Shown here: positions 53,273 through 60,845 of the stretch, one piece after another
Numbering within the stretch: the stretch's first letter is position 1
Layout: each line of letters opens with the position of its first letter
NCBI GenBank assembly: GCA_947460175.1
Contig: CANHGW010000005.1
Span: 39,762-103,761 of the forward strand
Reading direction: 5' to 3'
DNA: 64,000 nucleotides
Source of the DNA: Bacteroidota bacterium
GTDB lineage: Bacteria > Bacteroidota > Bacteroidia > Chitinophagales > Chitinophagaceae
Made by a program: the position numbers and the translations under genes
Notes under the pieces: model-generated
Databases searched by the model: none
Told to the model about the DNA's origin: nothing
Seen by the model: the letters and a program-made list of their open reading frames with translations, nothing else

Positions 53273-53473
53273 CTATTTGCCATCTCTTACACCAGAAAAA
53301 ATTTCCTGCTTGTAAATTGCTTTAAGCACTTGAGTACGACGTGTTACAGACTTTTTAGTGTAAGACTGACGCTCTCTCAATTGGATTAAAATATGAGCCT
53401 TTTCAAATTTCTTTTTATACTTTTTTAAGGCCTTGTCGATGCTTTCGCAATCTTTAGAATCGATAATTAACAT
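53273..53473 (-). CDS. rpsU: 30S ribosomal protein S21
   Basis: Small, very basic protein of the 30S subunit, 66 residues. MLIIDSKDCESIDKALKKYKKKFEKAHILIQL, then the ERQSYTKKSVTRRTQVLKAIYKQ pattern and an unusual short C-terminus EIFSGVRDGK. S21 matters for anti-Shine-Dalgarno access in other phyla, and in Bacteroidota it is linked to the near absence of Shine-Dalgarno use, which suits this window. It leads rpsU-xerC, with an exact -7 element (53501-53508) 27 nt upstream of its ATG. Confidence 0.93.
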   Translation of the reverse strand: MLIIDSKDCESIDKALKKYKKKFEKAHILIQLRERQSYTKKSVTRRTQVLKAIYKQEIFSGVRDGK

Positions 53474-53500
53474 ATAAGTTTACCTGTTTTTTTAGGAACG

Positions 53501-53508
53501 CAAAAGTA
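53501..53508 (-). promoter_or_regulatory. -7 promoter element of rpsU-xerC
   Basis: TACTTTTG on the minus strand, exact TAnnTTTG match, 27 nt before the rpsU ATG. The divergent lipoprotein gene starts 75 nt away with TAATTTCG (one mismatch). Confidence 0.6.
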
Positions 53509-53582
53509 AGTAAATATTACTAATTACCAAAATTAATTCAAAATATAATATTTTACGTGAAATCTCGTTAATTTCGTGCATT

Positions 53583-54113
53583 ATGTATATTAGATTTTCA
53601 TTTCTTGCGATTGTATTATTTTTGACCAGCTGTAAAAAATACAAAGACCCAGCACCTATTACAGATGGCAGACTTACAACCAAGTATTGCAACGATCCTG
53701 CTGCGATTAATTATAACTGGGATTTTCCGGGAGTACCCGATAATACTGTATGCATCTACCCTACCGATGTATTCAAGGGGACCTATTTATATCATGATTC
53801 TATCTTAAATCCCGAAGGAGGCGTTATTCAAATTGACTCATTTCCTATTACTATCAACCAATTGGACTCTACCCATATGCAATTAATAGGGTTTTGTGGC
53901 ATTAATCCTCATTCTGCCAAGGCCTCTCGTTTTTTCAGTTTTATCATTGATAGTATCGCTGGAAATGGGCAGATTTTCTGCAACAACAAAGATACAATTG
54001 CAGGCGGCGGACATAAATATGGCATTGCAGACACAAGTACAATCAAATTTTCGTACACATTACAGACTGATACAGGTGTAGTCATACATGCTGGCACAGC
54101 TATAAAACAATAA
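53583..54113 (+). CDS. Lipoprotein with NDPAAINYNW motif
   Basis: A 176-residue predicted lipoprotein (VLFLTSC, Cys about 17, then KKYKDP). CNDPAAINYNWDFPGVPDNTVCIYPTD (residues about 36-62) is a cysteine-paired sequence common to surface lipoproteins of Chitinophagales-type bacteria, in which the two Cys probably form a disulfide. The rest is a beta-sandwich-like domain ending VVIHAGTAIKQ. Function unknown. ATG 53583 directly follows a -7-like TAATTTCG with a gap of 6 nt. Four nt before ribE, so the two may be cotranscribed. Confidence 0.72.
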   Translation: MYIRFSFLAIVLFLTSCKKYKDPAPITDGRLTTKYCNDPAAINYNWDFPGVPDNTVCIYPTDVFKGTYLYHDSILNPEGGVIQIDSFPITINQLDSTHMQLIGFCGINPHSAKASRFFSFIIDSIAGNGQIFCNNKDTIAGGGHKYGIADTSTIKFSYTLQTDTGVVIHAGTAIKQ

Positions 54114-54117
54114 AGAC

Positions 54118-54708
54118 ATGTTTACTGGAATTATAGAATCGACTGGAAAAATCATGTCCATCGAACAAGAACATCATAATCTTGTATTGCAAATCGAAAG
54201 TCCGATCACAACTGAGTTAAAAATAGACCAATCGGTTGCACACAATGGGATTTGCCTTACGATTACTCATATTGAAGGCGCTATCCATACTGTATGTGCT
54301 GTAAAAGAAACCATCGATAAAACTACGATTTCGCATTGGAAAATAGGCAATATCGTAAATCTTGAACGATGTATGCAACTGAATGGGCGACTCGATGGGC
54401 ATATCGTACAAGGACATGTAGATTCAACGGCTGTTTGTACAAAACGTACCGACCTCGAACAAAATTGGTTATTTACATTTGAAATTTCTCCTTCTTTTTC
54501 ACATTTAATCATCGAAAAAGGCTCAGTATCCATTAATGGCACAAGCCTTACCTGCTTCAATGTAACCCTAACTACCTTTGATGTGACCATCATACCCTAT
54601 ACCTTCGAGCATACAAGCATTGCTGAGGTTTTTGAAGGCACATTCGTAAATATTGAATTTGATGTAATTGGTAAGTATATTGCTCGTATGAAAGAAGTGG
54701 AAGGATAA
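54118..54708 (+). CDS. ribE: Riboflavin synthase alpha chain
   Basis: Dismutates two molecules of 6,7-dimethyl-8-ribityllumazine into riboflavin and a pyrimidinedione. The 196-residue protein starts with the family's MFTGIIESTGKI and has two similar beta-barrel halves: DQSVAHNGICLTI with NLERCMQLNGRLDGHIVQGHVD in the first, and KGSVSINGTSLTC with FVNIEFDVIGKYIARM in the second. The typical internal repeat and the trimerisation helix at the C-terminus are present. It is somewhat shorter than the E. coli enzyme, but normal for the group. Confidence 0.95.
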   Translation: MFTGIIESTGKIMSIEQEHHNLVLQIESPITTELKIDQSVAHNGICLTITHIEGAIHTVCAVKETIDKTTISHWKIGNIVNLERCMQLNGRLDGHIVQGHVDSTAVCTKRTDLEQNWLFTFEISPSFSHLIIEKGSVSINGTSLTCFNVTLTTFDVTIIPYTFEHTSIAEVFEGTFVNIEFDVIGKYIARMKEVEG

Positions 54709-54808
54709 ACTCTTGCTCAATCTTTTTTAATTCAATGTTTCATTGTAGACAGTTCGTTCTTAGAATCGTCCTAAAACCCTACATGCGCAGATATGAGGCG
54801 TTACCATT

Positions 54809-54834
54809 GCGAGTGGGCTTCCTTCGCCCAACGC
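54809..54834. other. GC-rich hairpin between ribE and the accessory region
   Basis: GCGAGTGGGC / GCCCAACGC with a 7-nt loop; a bulged stem in AT-rich DNA, in the 220-nt convergent gap after ribE. No T-run follows, so it is not a standard terminator. It could be a degenerate REP-like hairpin marking the left edge of the accessory region. Confidence 0.4.
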
Positions 54835-54928
54835 TAGATTTTATATTTACAATTTACTTTTTAAATATCGTTTTTCTTTAATATCTAATTTAAAACATTA
54901 CCAATCATATTTTACATGCCCTACATAA

Positions 54929-55618
54929 TCAATATAATTGTTCAAGTTGTTTTTTCATTCTCTTGTTATATTCCTTAGCCTTTATAGCATTATAATTCGA
55001 AAAATACTTTAAATATTTTTTTCTCAACATCGCAGGATATCCTTTTATAATTTTTTGATTATCTTCACCAGATTCAAAATACACAACTACACCAGAAGGA
55101 GAATTGCTAAAACCATAACTCCACATTTTTTGTTTATATAAAATGGTATCTTGGTCAACTAGTTTACGTATGTTTAATATTTTTTCTGCTAAAATAATAT
55201 CTACTTTTTTATCAAATGATACCATCATTTGATAACCTGTTTTTAATGTATAAATATGAGTTACTGGAAAATTGTAAATTAAATATTGTTCGGAATTAGG
55301 AATAGCACTTGAGATAGGTTTAAAAGTAAATTTCATTTTACATTTATTTGAATCTAACTCTACAATATTTATAGCATATCTCATGCTATCTAATGCCTTA
55401 TTATGTGATGTATTACAAAATAATTCAATTTTATTATGATTTAACCTCATCAACTCAGACTCTTTAATAAATAATAGACAATTAATATTAATATTAAAAT
55501 CAAAGTCACATACAAAATGTGGATTATAGGGTAAATGTTGAGCTGATAACTTATTAGATGAGAAAAATAAAATAGTTAAAATAAAATAATACTTAACTAA
55601 TATAAATTGCTTTTTCAT
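54929..55618 (-). CDS. Secreted protein of unknown function
   Basis: 229 residues from ATG 55618, with a signal peptide (KQFILVKYYFILTILFFSS, cleavage near SAQH). The rest is Asn/Lys/Ile-rich with no motif I recognise; the C-terminal region is highly charged (KAKEYNKRMKKQLEQLY). A longer frame from 55702 would run through the REP hairpin at 55636-55684 and is rejected for that reason. AT-rich codons, like the neighbouring orphan genes. Lies next to the REP-RAYT module on its left side. Confidence 0.55.
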   Translation of the reverse strand: MKKQFILVKYYFILTILFFSSNKLSAQHLPYNPHFVCDFDFNININCLLFIKESELMRLNHNKIELFCNTSHNKALDSMRYAINIVELDSNKCKMKFTFKPISSAIPNSEQYLIYNFPVTHIYTLKTGYQMMVSFDKKVDIILAEKILNIRKLVDQDTILYKQKMWSYGFSNSPSGVVVYFESGEDNQKIIKGYPAMLRKKYLKYFSNYNAIKAKEYNKRMKKQLEQLY

Positions 55619-55635
55619 GATTTTATTTATTTTAA

Positions 55636-55684
55636 TTCCGTCCTCGCAGAGTCTCCCGCCTCGGGGACTCTGCGACTTTCGGAA
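55636..55684. repeat. REP-like hairpin, left of the RAYT gene
   Basis: Core palindrome CGCAGAGTCTCCC...GGGGACTCTGCG (55645-55674) with a 1-nt bulge, flanked by an outer pair TTCCG/CGGAA. It is GC-rich in an AT-rich region. Its inverted near-identical copy is at 56377-56420; the two differ only in the loop (CCTC against TTTC) over about 40 nt. Confidence 0.88.
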
Positions 55685-55719
55685 CGAAATGTTCTTCTTC
55701 ACATTTTATATTCATATTA

Positions 55720-56313
55720 TTATTTTATTTCCCTTTTATCAAAGTTAATATCTTTCATATTCATTACATGCTCAACAGGATAAATAATTTGACTACCCCC
55801 GAGATAAAAATTGGCCGAACTATGCAAATAATCTATAGGATTTTTTGCCAATGGTGGATTACATATGCAGGGATTCATATGTATATAATTTAATTTTTGC
55901 TCAATGAAATCATCCGAGTAGCATTCCTTCCAATCGAAGGATGGTTCAAAGGCTTCATGAAGTTTTCCATTTTTACGGTCTGTTTGATTTACGAAGCTTG
56001 AAAGTTTTTCTAAAAGCTCTACATTGTTAGCCATTGTAAGTTCATCAATAATATCATAAGTGATAAATCTCTTACCATCGCCTAATATCCTGTTGATGCT
56101 TTTCTCAGTATAGGTAAAACTTAAAATCGCGTGAACATGATCAGGCATGATTACATAAGCATTTACATAGTGCCCTGCGGCCTTTACAACATCAAAAAAC
56201 TTGTAAACAAAACTATATCCGTTTGTTATTTCAAATAATGGTAACCACCTAGCACAAGTAAATGTAATGGAAAAGATGCCGCTACTGTAGGGTATTTTTT
56301 TGCTTACAGCCAT
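55720..56313 (-). CDS. REP-associated tyrosine transposase (RAYT, Y1-transposase family)
   Basis: A 197-residue HUH-type single-strand transposase of the IS200/IS605-like Y1 family. It has the metal/catalytic HxH motif in VIMPDHVHAILSF (His59 and His61) and the C-terminal helix with the likely catalytic tyrosine at Tyr143 in KLNYIHMNP, followed by IDYLHSSANFYLGG, typical of RAYTs in Bacteroidota. RAYTs are single-copy and bind REP hairpins rather than moving as insertion sequences; this one lies between two inverted REP hairpins (55636-55684 and 56377-56420), the expected arrangement. The tip residues appear intact, so it may be active. Similar in kind to E. coli TnpA-REP. Confidence 0.9.
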   Translation of the reverse strand: MAVSKKIPYSSGIFSITFTCARWLPLFEITNGYSFVYKFFDVVKAAGHYVNAYVIMPDHVHAILSFTYTEKSINRILGDGKRFITYDIIDELTMANNVELLEKLSSFVNQTDRKNGKLHEAFEPSFDWKECYSDDFIEQKLNYIHMNPCICNPPLAKNPIDYLHSSANFYLGGSQIIYPVEHVMNMKDINFDKREIK

Positions 56314-56376
56314 GAGGTAAAGATAAATAAAAATAGTTTTAACTGCTTTTGAAAAAGTTTTTTGATGGCGTTATCT

Positions 56377-56420
56377 AAGTCGCAGAGTCCCCGAAACGGG
56401 AGACTCTGCGAGGACGGAAT
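56377..56420. repeat. REP-like hairpin, right of the RAYT gene
   Basis: CGCAGAGTCCCC...GGGAGACTCTGCG (hairpin 56381-56410) plus flank AGGACGGAAT. It is the inverted copy of the repeat at 55636-55684, which places the RAYT gene in a REP bracket. Immediately to its right begins the 64-bp direct repeat (56419-56482). Confidence 0.88.
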
Positions 56421-56482
56421 GTATTTATAGAATGTGAATATAATATTATGAATATATATCGTATTACTTTAATTACAAATTT
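56419..56482. repeat. 64-bp direct repeat, copy 1
   Basis: ATGTATTTATAGAATGTGAA... to ...ACAAATTT. Copy 2 is at 56979-57042; I count 62 of 64 positions identical, with an offset of exactly 560 nt. Copy 1 follows the right REP hairpin directly. Confidence 0.9.
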
Positions 56483-56488
56483 AGAAAA

Positions 56489-56929
56489 TCAATCTAATAA
56501 TAATTTATCAGGAACTCTAAGTTCTTTTCGTTTTATTAAAAATTCTTCTTTACTATATGGTCCAAATACATTTGAATATTGTTCAGTTTCACTATTGAAG
56601 ATACTTTCTATTTTTTTATTTATAATCCAATACTGTCTTCTAGTTGTATGGTCAAAATCTTTATAACGAATATGTTCCTGTTTAGGTACAATCAAAAATC
56701 TTGGATTTTGAATAGCTATAATAAATGTTGAATCAAAGTCATATTTTAAAATATGCCCATGAATAATATAAATATTATATTTTTTTACTATTGCCCTATC
56801 ATTATAAGAGGCTGAAAGGATTAGTTTATAACCATCTCCAAAGTATATAGGTAATTTATTTCTACAACCAATTACCATCAATAAATTCAGAATTAGTATT
56901 AACTGGATTTTGGTACTATACATTTTCAT
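56489..56929 (-). CDS. Small lipoprotein of unknown function (possible DUF3997-like)
   Basis: 146 residues from ATG 56929; lipoprotein signal ILILNLLMVIGC (Cys at about 22). The body has GYKLILSAS, RAIVKKYNIYIIHG and FIIAIQNPRFLI, a rough resemblance to DUF3997-type proteins, which I hold only tentatively. A longer frame to 57001 would include REP-like sequence and is rejected. It lies between the two copies of the 64-bp direct repeat, so the gene plus one repeat copy form a repeating module of 560 nt. AT-rich. Confidence 0.5.
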   Translation of the reverse strand: MKMYSTKIQLILILNLLMVIGCRNKLPIYFGDGYKLILSASYNDRAIVKKYNIYIIHGHILKYDFDSTFIIAIQNPRFLIVPKQEHIRYKDFDHTTRRQYWIINKKIESIFNSETEQYSNVFGPYSKEEFLIKRKELRVPDKLLLD

Positions 56930-56978
56930 TTTGGTATTTTCACAAGTCCTTCTGTCCGCAAAGAGTTTCTGCCTAGGG

Positions 56979-57042
56979 ATGTATTTATAGAATGTGAACA
57001 TAATATTATGAATATATATCGTATTACTTTAATGACAAATTT
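56979..57042. repeat. 64-bp direct repeat, copy 2
   Basis: Partner of 56419-56482 with two substitutions. Just to its left is TTCTGTCCGCAAAGAGTTTC and TGCCTAGGG, which may be a decayed REP hairpin in the same relative place as the intact one before copy 1. Confidence 0.9.
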
Positions 57043-57048
57043 GCAAAA

Positions 57049-57786
57049 TTACCTAAAATTATTTTTAACAATTTTGTTCCATTTTTTGTTACTATAACAT
57101 TTTCTATAATCTCCTTCAATAGTTTTATCAAATTTCAATATTATATTATCATATTCTTTAATCCCTTTTTCAATTGTAAACAATTTTAAAAATCCTTCAT
57201 CAAAAAAAGATATGTGGTTATCTATGTAACTGTATCTACCTTTAAATAAAACAAATCCATTGTGTTTTAGAGTTACAACTTTATTATTAAAAGTAATTAA
57301 TAAATTTCCGCTACAATATTTTTTACTGACGTTGAATTTCGAATTTGAAATTTCATATTCTTTTTTCTTTTTAGGAAAATATTCGAAATAATCTTCTAAA
57401 TATTTAGTTGAAATAGAGGCATATATTTCATTAGTATTTTCAATAAATTGTTCCTTGAATTTAATTAAAAAATAATAATTTGGATATATCGCTTTTAATG
57501 TATTATTATAAATTTTATATTTAGAAATATTTCCATAAAGCGTATCTTTTAATATGAGTGTATCTTTTACTACGAAATAATTACCAATGCTCATTAAGCC
57601 TAAACCGTCGCTTCTATTTTTGAGGTTTTTTCCTACTAATTCATATTCACCTTCTTCATTTAAAAATATTGAAAATTTATAATTACTAGTCGTCAAATCA
57701 AATCTTTTTTCTTTTGAAATATTCAATTGTGCATAGCATTCAATTGAAAAAAATGTCGCATATAAAATAAAAATAAATCTGATCAT
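57049..57786 (-). CDS. Secreted protein of unknown function
   Basis: 245 residues from ATG 57786; signal peptide FIFILYATFFSIECYAQ with cleavage near AQL. The rest is beta-rich and Lys/Asn/Phe-rich (TSNYKFSIFLNEEGEYELVG, GNYFVVKDTLILKDTLYGN) and ends KIVKNNFR. No known family. The last 13 nt around its stop codon (AAAATTACCTAAA on the plus strand, 57045-57057) recur exactly at the stop of the next gene upstream (57880-57892). Part of the orphan cluster; the AT content is as high as its neighbours'. Confidence 0.5.
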   Translation of the reverse strand: MIRFIFILYATFFSIECYAQLNISKEKRFDLTTSNYKFSIFLNEEGEYELVGKNLKNRSDGLGLMSIGNYFVVKDTLILKDTLYGNISKYKIYNNTLKAIYPNYYFLIKFKEQFIENTNEIYASISTKYLEDYFEYFPKKKKEYEISNSKFNVSKKYCSGNLLITFNNKVVTLKHNGFVLFKGRYSYIDNHISFFDEGFLKLFTIEKGIKEYDNIILKFDKTIEGDYRKCYSNKKWNKIVKNNFR

Positions 57787-57883
57787 ATTTTTAAATTTAC
57801 GTTCACTGTAAAGCAACTCACTAAAAGTATACTCACGTCAATAATAAAGTTGAAGATACGATGCATGGTCGAATATTTTAAAA

Positions 57884-58387
57884 TTACCTAAATAATATAG
57901 GTGTTTTTAAAAAATGTCTACTACCTTCTGAATATTTAATCTCAAATGGATAATCATTACATGGTGTATATTCTAATACAAATCTAGATTCATAATGAGA
58001 CTCCTTGTCTAGTATGCAATTTAATTTAGCATCTGATTTTAATGGATAAAAACTTGAACCCATTTTCACTAAATCTTGTTGCATCAATACATATCTACCT
58101 TTATGGAAATATTCAGAATTATATTTTCTAAAAATCAAATCCTCTTTTGAATATACTGGTTCTATTGTATATGTATTTTTACTTTCACATTTACGTGGGT
58201 ATCCTAAATTAACAACATAAACTAAAACAGGAGATGCAATTCCTTTAAAAACTAAGCTGTCTTGAAATTTCATAAAAATATGCGCCCCTTTTACTATATC
58301 ATTTTCAAATGTATCAACTTGAGAGTAGCATTTTAATTCTATCAACAAGAATAATATCATTATAGAGCTATACTTAATTATATCCAT
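57884..58387 (-). CDS. Secreted protein of unknown function
   Basis: 167 residues from ATG 58387. Signal peptide to about residue 23 (LIELKCYSQ). The mature part contains GYPRKCESKNTYTIEPVY and FVLEYTPCNDYPFEIKY with two Cys, possibly paired; no family recognised. The TTG start at 58417 is rejected since it is the TTG of an exact -7 element (58415-58422). Its own promoter and different composition of ends suggest it may be independent of the gene below it in the cluster, with which it shares only a short sequence at the stop codon. Confidence 0.5.
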   Translation of the reverse strand: MDIIKYSSIMILFLLIELKCYSQVDTFENDIVKGAHIFMKFQDSLVFKGIASPVLVYVVNLGYPRKCESKNTYTIEPVYSKEDLIFRKYNSEYFHKGRYVLMQQDLVKMGSSFYPLKSDAKLNCILDKESHYESRFVLEYTPCNDYPFEIKYSEGSRHFLKTPILFR

Positions 58388-58414
58388 TTTTATAATGTTT
58401 GGTGTCTCCCCTAA

Positions 58415-58422
58415 CAAATGTA
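58415..58422 (-). promoter_or_regulatory. -7 promoter element of the orphan secreted-protein gene
   Basis: TACATTTG on the minus strand, exact TAnnTTTG match, 27 nt before the ATG at 58387. Confidence 0.5.
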
Positions 58423-58449
58423 CAATTTAATAAAATGTAAAATTAATTT

Positions 58450-58466
58450 CAACGTTTTAAACGTTG
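58450..58466. other. Inverted repeat after the FecA-like gene
   Basis: CAACGTTT-T-AAACGTTG, 8-bp arms and a 1-nt centre, in the gap between the FecA-like receptor 3' end and the promoter of the next gene. It could be a weak terminator for the receptor gene or an operator for the gene at 57884-58387. Confidence 0.4.
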
Positions 58467-58520
58467 TATAAGCTATAACCTTAAATCAAAAACCAATCCT
58501 TAAAAAGACGATTTACAATC

Positions 58521-60713
58521 TTAAAATTTCACATCTATTCCTGCACTCACAAAGCGTGGATTCCCAACACGTATCCCTTGTGGTCTTCGGCTGGAGATAT
58601 AGCGTTCATTGGTAATGTTTTTTACAGCCACATTGAAGGTCACTTTCGTATTAGGAATTGTATAAAAAAGAGTCGCATCATATAATTGATAAGCTGGCAT
58701 TTGCCCTATTCTACCATCGGCACTTGGCAATATCGTATTCAACATATCGGTGTATTGCATACCTGTAAAGGTGGCGGTCGCTTGTACTCCCAAACCAAAT
58801 GTAGTCATTGCACTCAGCGAACTTGTAACGTTATATGTAGGCGCATAAGGCGTTCGATTCCCATTGATATTGATACTATTTGTTCCTTCTTTTACAAATC
58901 GATCTTGACTGAATGTAGCTTGTGTATAGGTCGCATTCGATTTCCAAACATACATCGTTTTGCTATGCCACAATTGTCCTATATTGAATATATACGATCC
59001 TTCTATACCTTGATGCAATGTTTTACCACCATTCACTAATCCCGAACCTGTTCCTCCAGCCGATTCGGCTACAGGTATGATTTGATTAGAAAAATCCATC
59101 CTAAATAATGTTACTTCATATTCTAGTAGTTTGTTGACACGACCTCGCGTTCCCAATTCTATATTCCAGCTTTGTTCTGCATCGAGCAAGTATACTTCAC
59201 CTTGCGTTGAAATAGCATCTTTCACACGTGGTGGTGCAAAGCCTCTATGTACACCAGCAAATACAGTATTGGATTTTGATAAATTCAAATTCATACCAAT
59301 ACCAGGAAGCACAGATGTAATGGCTTGACCTGCCATTATACTCGTATCTCTTACACTTGATATGCCTCCTATCGAAAATGTGTTTCGGTAAATCATACGT
59401 TTATAATCATAGTATTCAATACGCGCACCCGCATTGAAGGTTATATACTTTGATGCTGTGAGTGTTTGTTGTACAAAAGCACTGAATGCTTTACCAGATC
59501 GTACTTCATCTTCTACCAATTCGCCCGATTGTGCATCAGCCTTCTTGCCATTGATGCGTTGTTCATTGGCTTGTTCTGTATGAAAACGTATGCCTGCTTG
59601 TAATTCTCCTTGCATTTTAAAAAGTTGATGTGCATATTTCAAACGAGGTTCTACACCCAATACTGTAAATGCTCTATTTCGATGTGCGTTTTGGTTTCGC
59701 ATATAAATTGCACCACCGACTATAGCGGTATCACCCCAAACTACACCTGATAAATTAGAAGCTGTTTTACTTGTACTAAAATCTTGTCGTTGCCAATCAC
59801 GATCGGTCGTATAGGCATACAATGTAGTATTGAGTTGAAGACGACTGGAAACTCTATACTGATGGGTTGCACTGATGGAAGTTCTGCGGATGTTGAGATT
59901 ATCATCGGGTGCCATCAAAACAAAATCTTGATTGCCTGATGCAAACATTTGCTGTGTTAAGCCAATATATGTAGCATTGGATTGTTCGTTGTAATACCCT
60001 ACTTTAATACCTAGTATTGACTTTTCGGATAGTTTAAATTTCAATTTAGTAGAAAAATCATGCACATTAAATTTCGTGTAACCCAACTTATTTGCTTGTT
60101 TGTGGGCATAAGTGACTTGAATCCCTACGTTGCCATGTGTAACTCCATAGCTTGCTAAACCACTGATATAGCCAAAATCACCTACGGTCAATTTCACTCT
60201 TCCTTCGGGTTGCAACGAAGGATCTTTAGTGATATAATTCACTACACCACCGATGGTTTGAGGTCCAAACAACAATTGTCCACTCCCCTTGAGTACTTCA
60301 ACACCTGCCATTCGATCAATCAATGGTGTATAATATAACTCAGGTTCTCCATATGGATTTAACGATACAGGAACTCCATCTTCTAATACCAATACACTTC
60401 TACTTCGATCAGGATCCAAACCTCGTATACTCAAATTCATACGTAAGCCTGCACCTTCTTCATCTACCACATGTATGCCCGAAATGCGTCTAAAAATTTC
60501 ATTTCCAGAAACAGGTGCCACTTGTTCCATCTCTTTACTACCTACTACCCCAACAGAACCTGGCAAGGTATTCAACAAGCTATTTTTCTTAGCTAATATT
60601 TGAATTTGTGGCATTTCGATCCGATTGATAGTATCATTTTGTTGCGCATTCATTTGAAATGAACTATCTAACACTAAAAGGAAAAGTAATATTCTTATAT
60701 AGTTTTTATTCAT
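58521..60713 (-). CDS. TonB-dependent receptor (FecA-like)
   Basis: Outer-membrane receptor of 730 residues taking up ferric chelates or another large substrate by TonB energy. Signal peptide to about residue 23 (QMNAQQ). Plug domain with VSGNEIFRRISGIHVVDEEGAG, RMNLSIRGLDPDRSRSVLVLEDGVPVSLNPYGEPELYY (the FecA plug signature), VEVLKGSGQLLFGPQTIGGVVNYITKDP; the C-terminal beta-barrel ends FVSAGIDVKF with terminal Phe. The substrate cannot be told from the sequence. The ATG is 4 nt after TAGATTTG, an exact -7 match, so the mRNA is probably leaderless. Alone on its strand, next to the malic enzyme terminator. Confidence 0.9.
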   Translation of the reverse strand: MNKNYIRILLFLLVLDSSFQMNAQQNDTINRIEMPQIQILAKKNSLLNTLPGSVGVVGSKEMEQVAPVSGNEIFRRISGIHVVDEEGAGLRMNLSIRGLDPDRSRSVLVLEDGVPVSLNPYGEPELYYTPLIDRMAGVEVLKGSGQLLFGPQTIGGVVNYITKDPSLQPEGRVKLTVGDFGYISGLASYGVTHGNVGIQVTYAHKQANKLGYTKFNVHDFSTKLKFKLSEKSILGIKVGYYNEQSNATYIGLTQQMFASGNQDFVLMAPDDNLNIRRTSISATHQYRVSSRLQLNTTLYAYTTDRDWQRQDFSTSKTASNLSGVVWGDTAIVGGAIYMRNQNAHRNRAFTVLGVEPRLKYAHQLFKMQGELQAGIRFHTEQANEQRINGKKADAQSGELVEDEVRSGKAFSAFVQQTLTASKYITFNAGARIEYYDYKRMIYRNTFSIGGISSVRDTSIMAGQAITSVLPGIGMNLNLSKSNTVFAGVHRGFAPPRVKDAISTQGEVYLLDAEQSWNIELGTRGRVNKLLEYEVTLFRMDFSNQIIPVAESAGGTGSGLVNGGKTLHQGIEGSYIFNIGQLWHSKTMYVWKSNATYTQATFSQDRFVKEGTNSININGNRTPYAPTYNVTSSLSAMTTFGLGVQATATFTGMQYTDMLNTILPSADGRIGQMPAYQLYDATLFYTIPNTKVTFNVAVKNITNERYISSRRPQGIRVGNPRFVSAGIDVKF

Positions 60714-60717
60714 GGTG

Positions 60718-60725
60718 CAAATCTA
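60718..60725 (-). promoter_or_regulatory. -7 promoter element of the FecA-like receptor
   Basis: TAGATTTG on the minus strand, exact match to TAnnTTTG, 4 nt from the ATG. The transcription start would coincide with the start codon. Confidence 0.62.
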
Positions 60726-60760
60726 TTTTAGCACCTATAACTTCACTTGGCAAAAACGGA

Positions 60761-60812
60761 AAAAGGATTGTGAAATCGGGAAAATGAATTTTTCCAACAA
60801 TCACAATCCTTT
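60761..60812 (-). terminator. Terminator after the malic enzyme gene
   Basis: AAAGGATTGTGA pairs with TCACAATCCTTT, with a loop of about 28 nt, and a T-run on the minus strand side. It lies 34 nt after the malic enzyme stop and before the receptor promoter, separating the two units. Confidence 0.8.
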
Positions 60813-60845
60813 CAATGATTTAACTATTAAGACTCTTATTACTTA

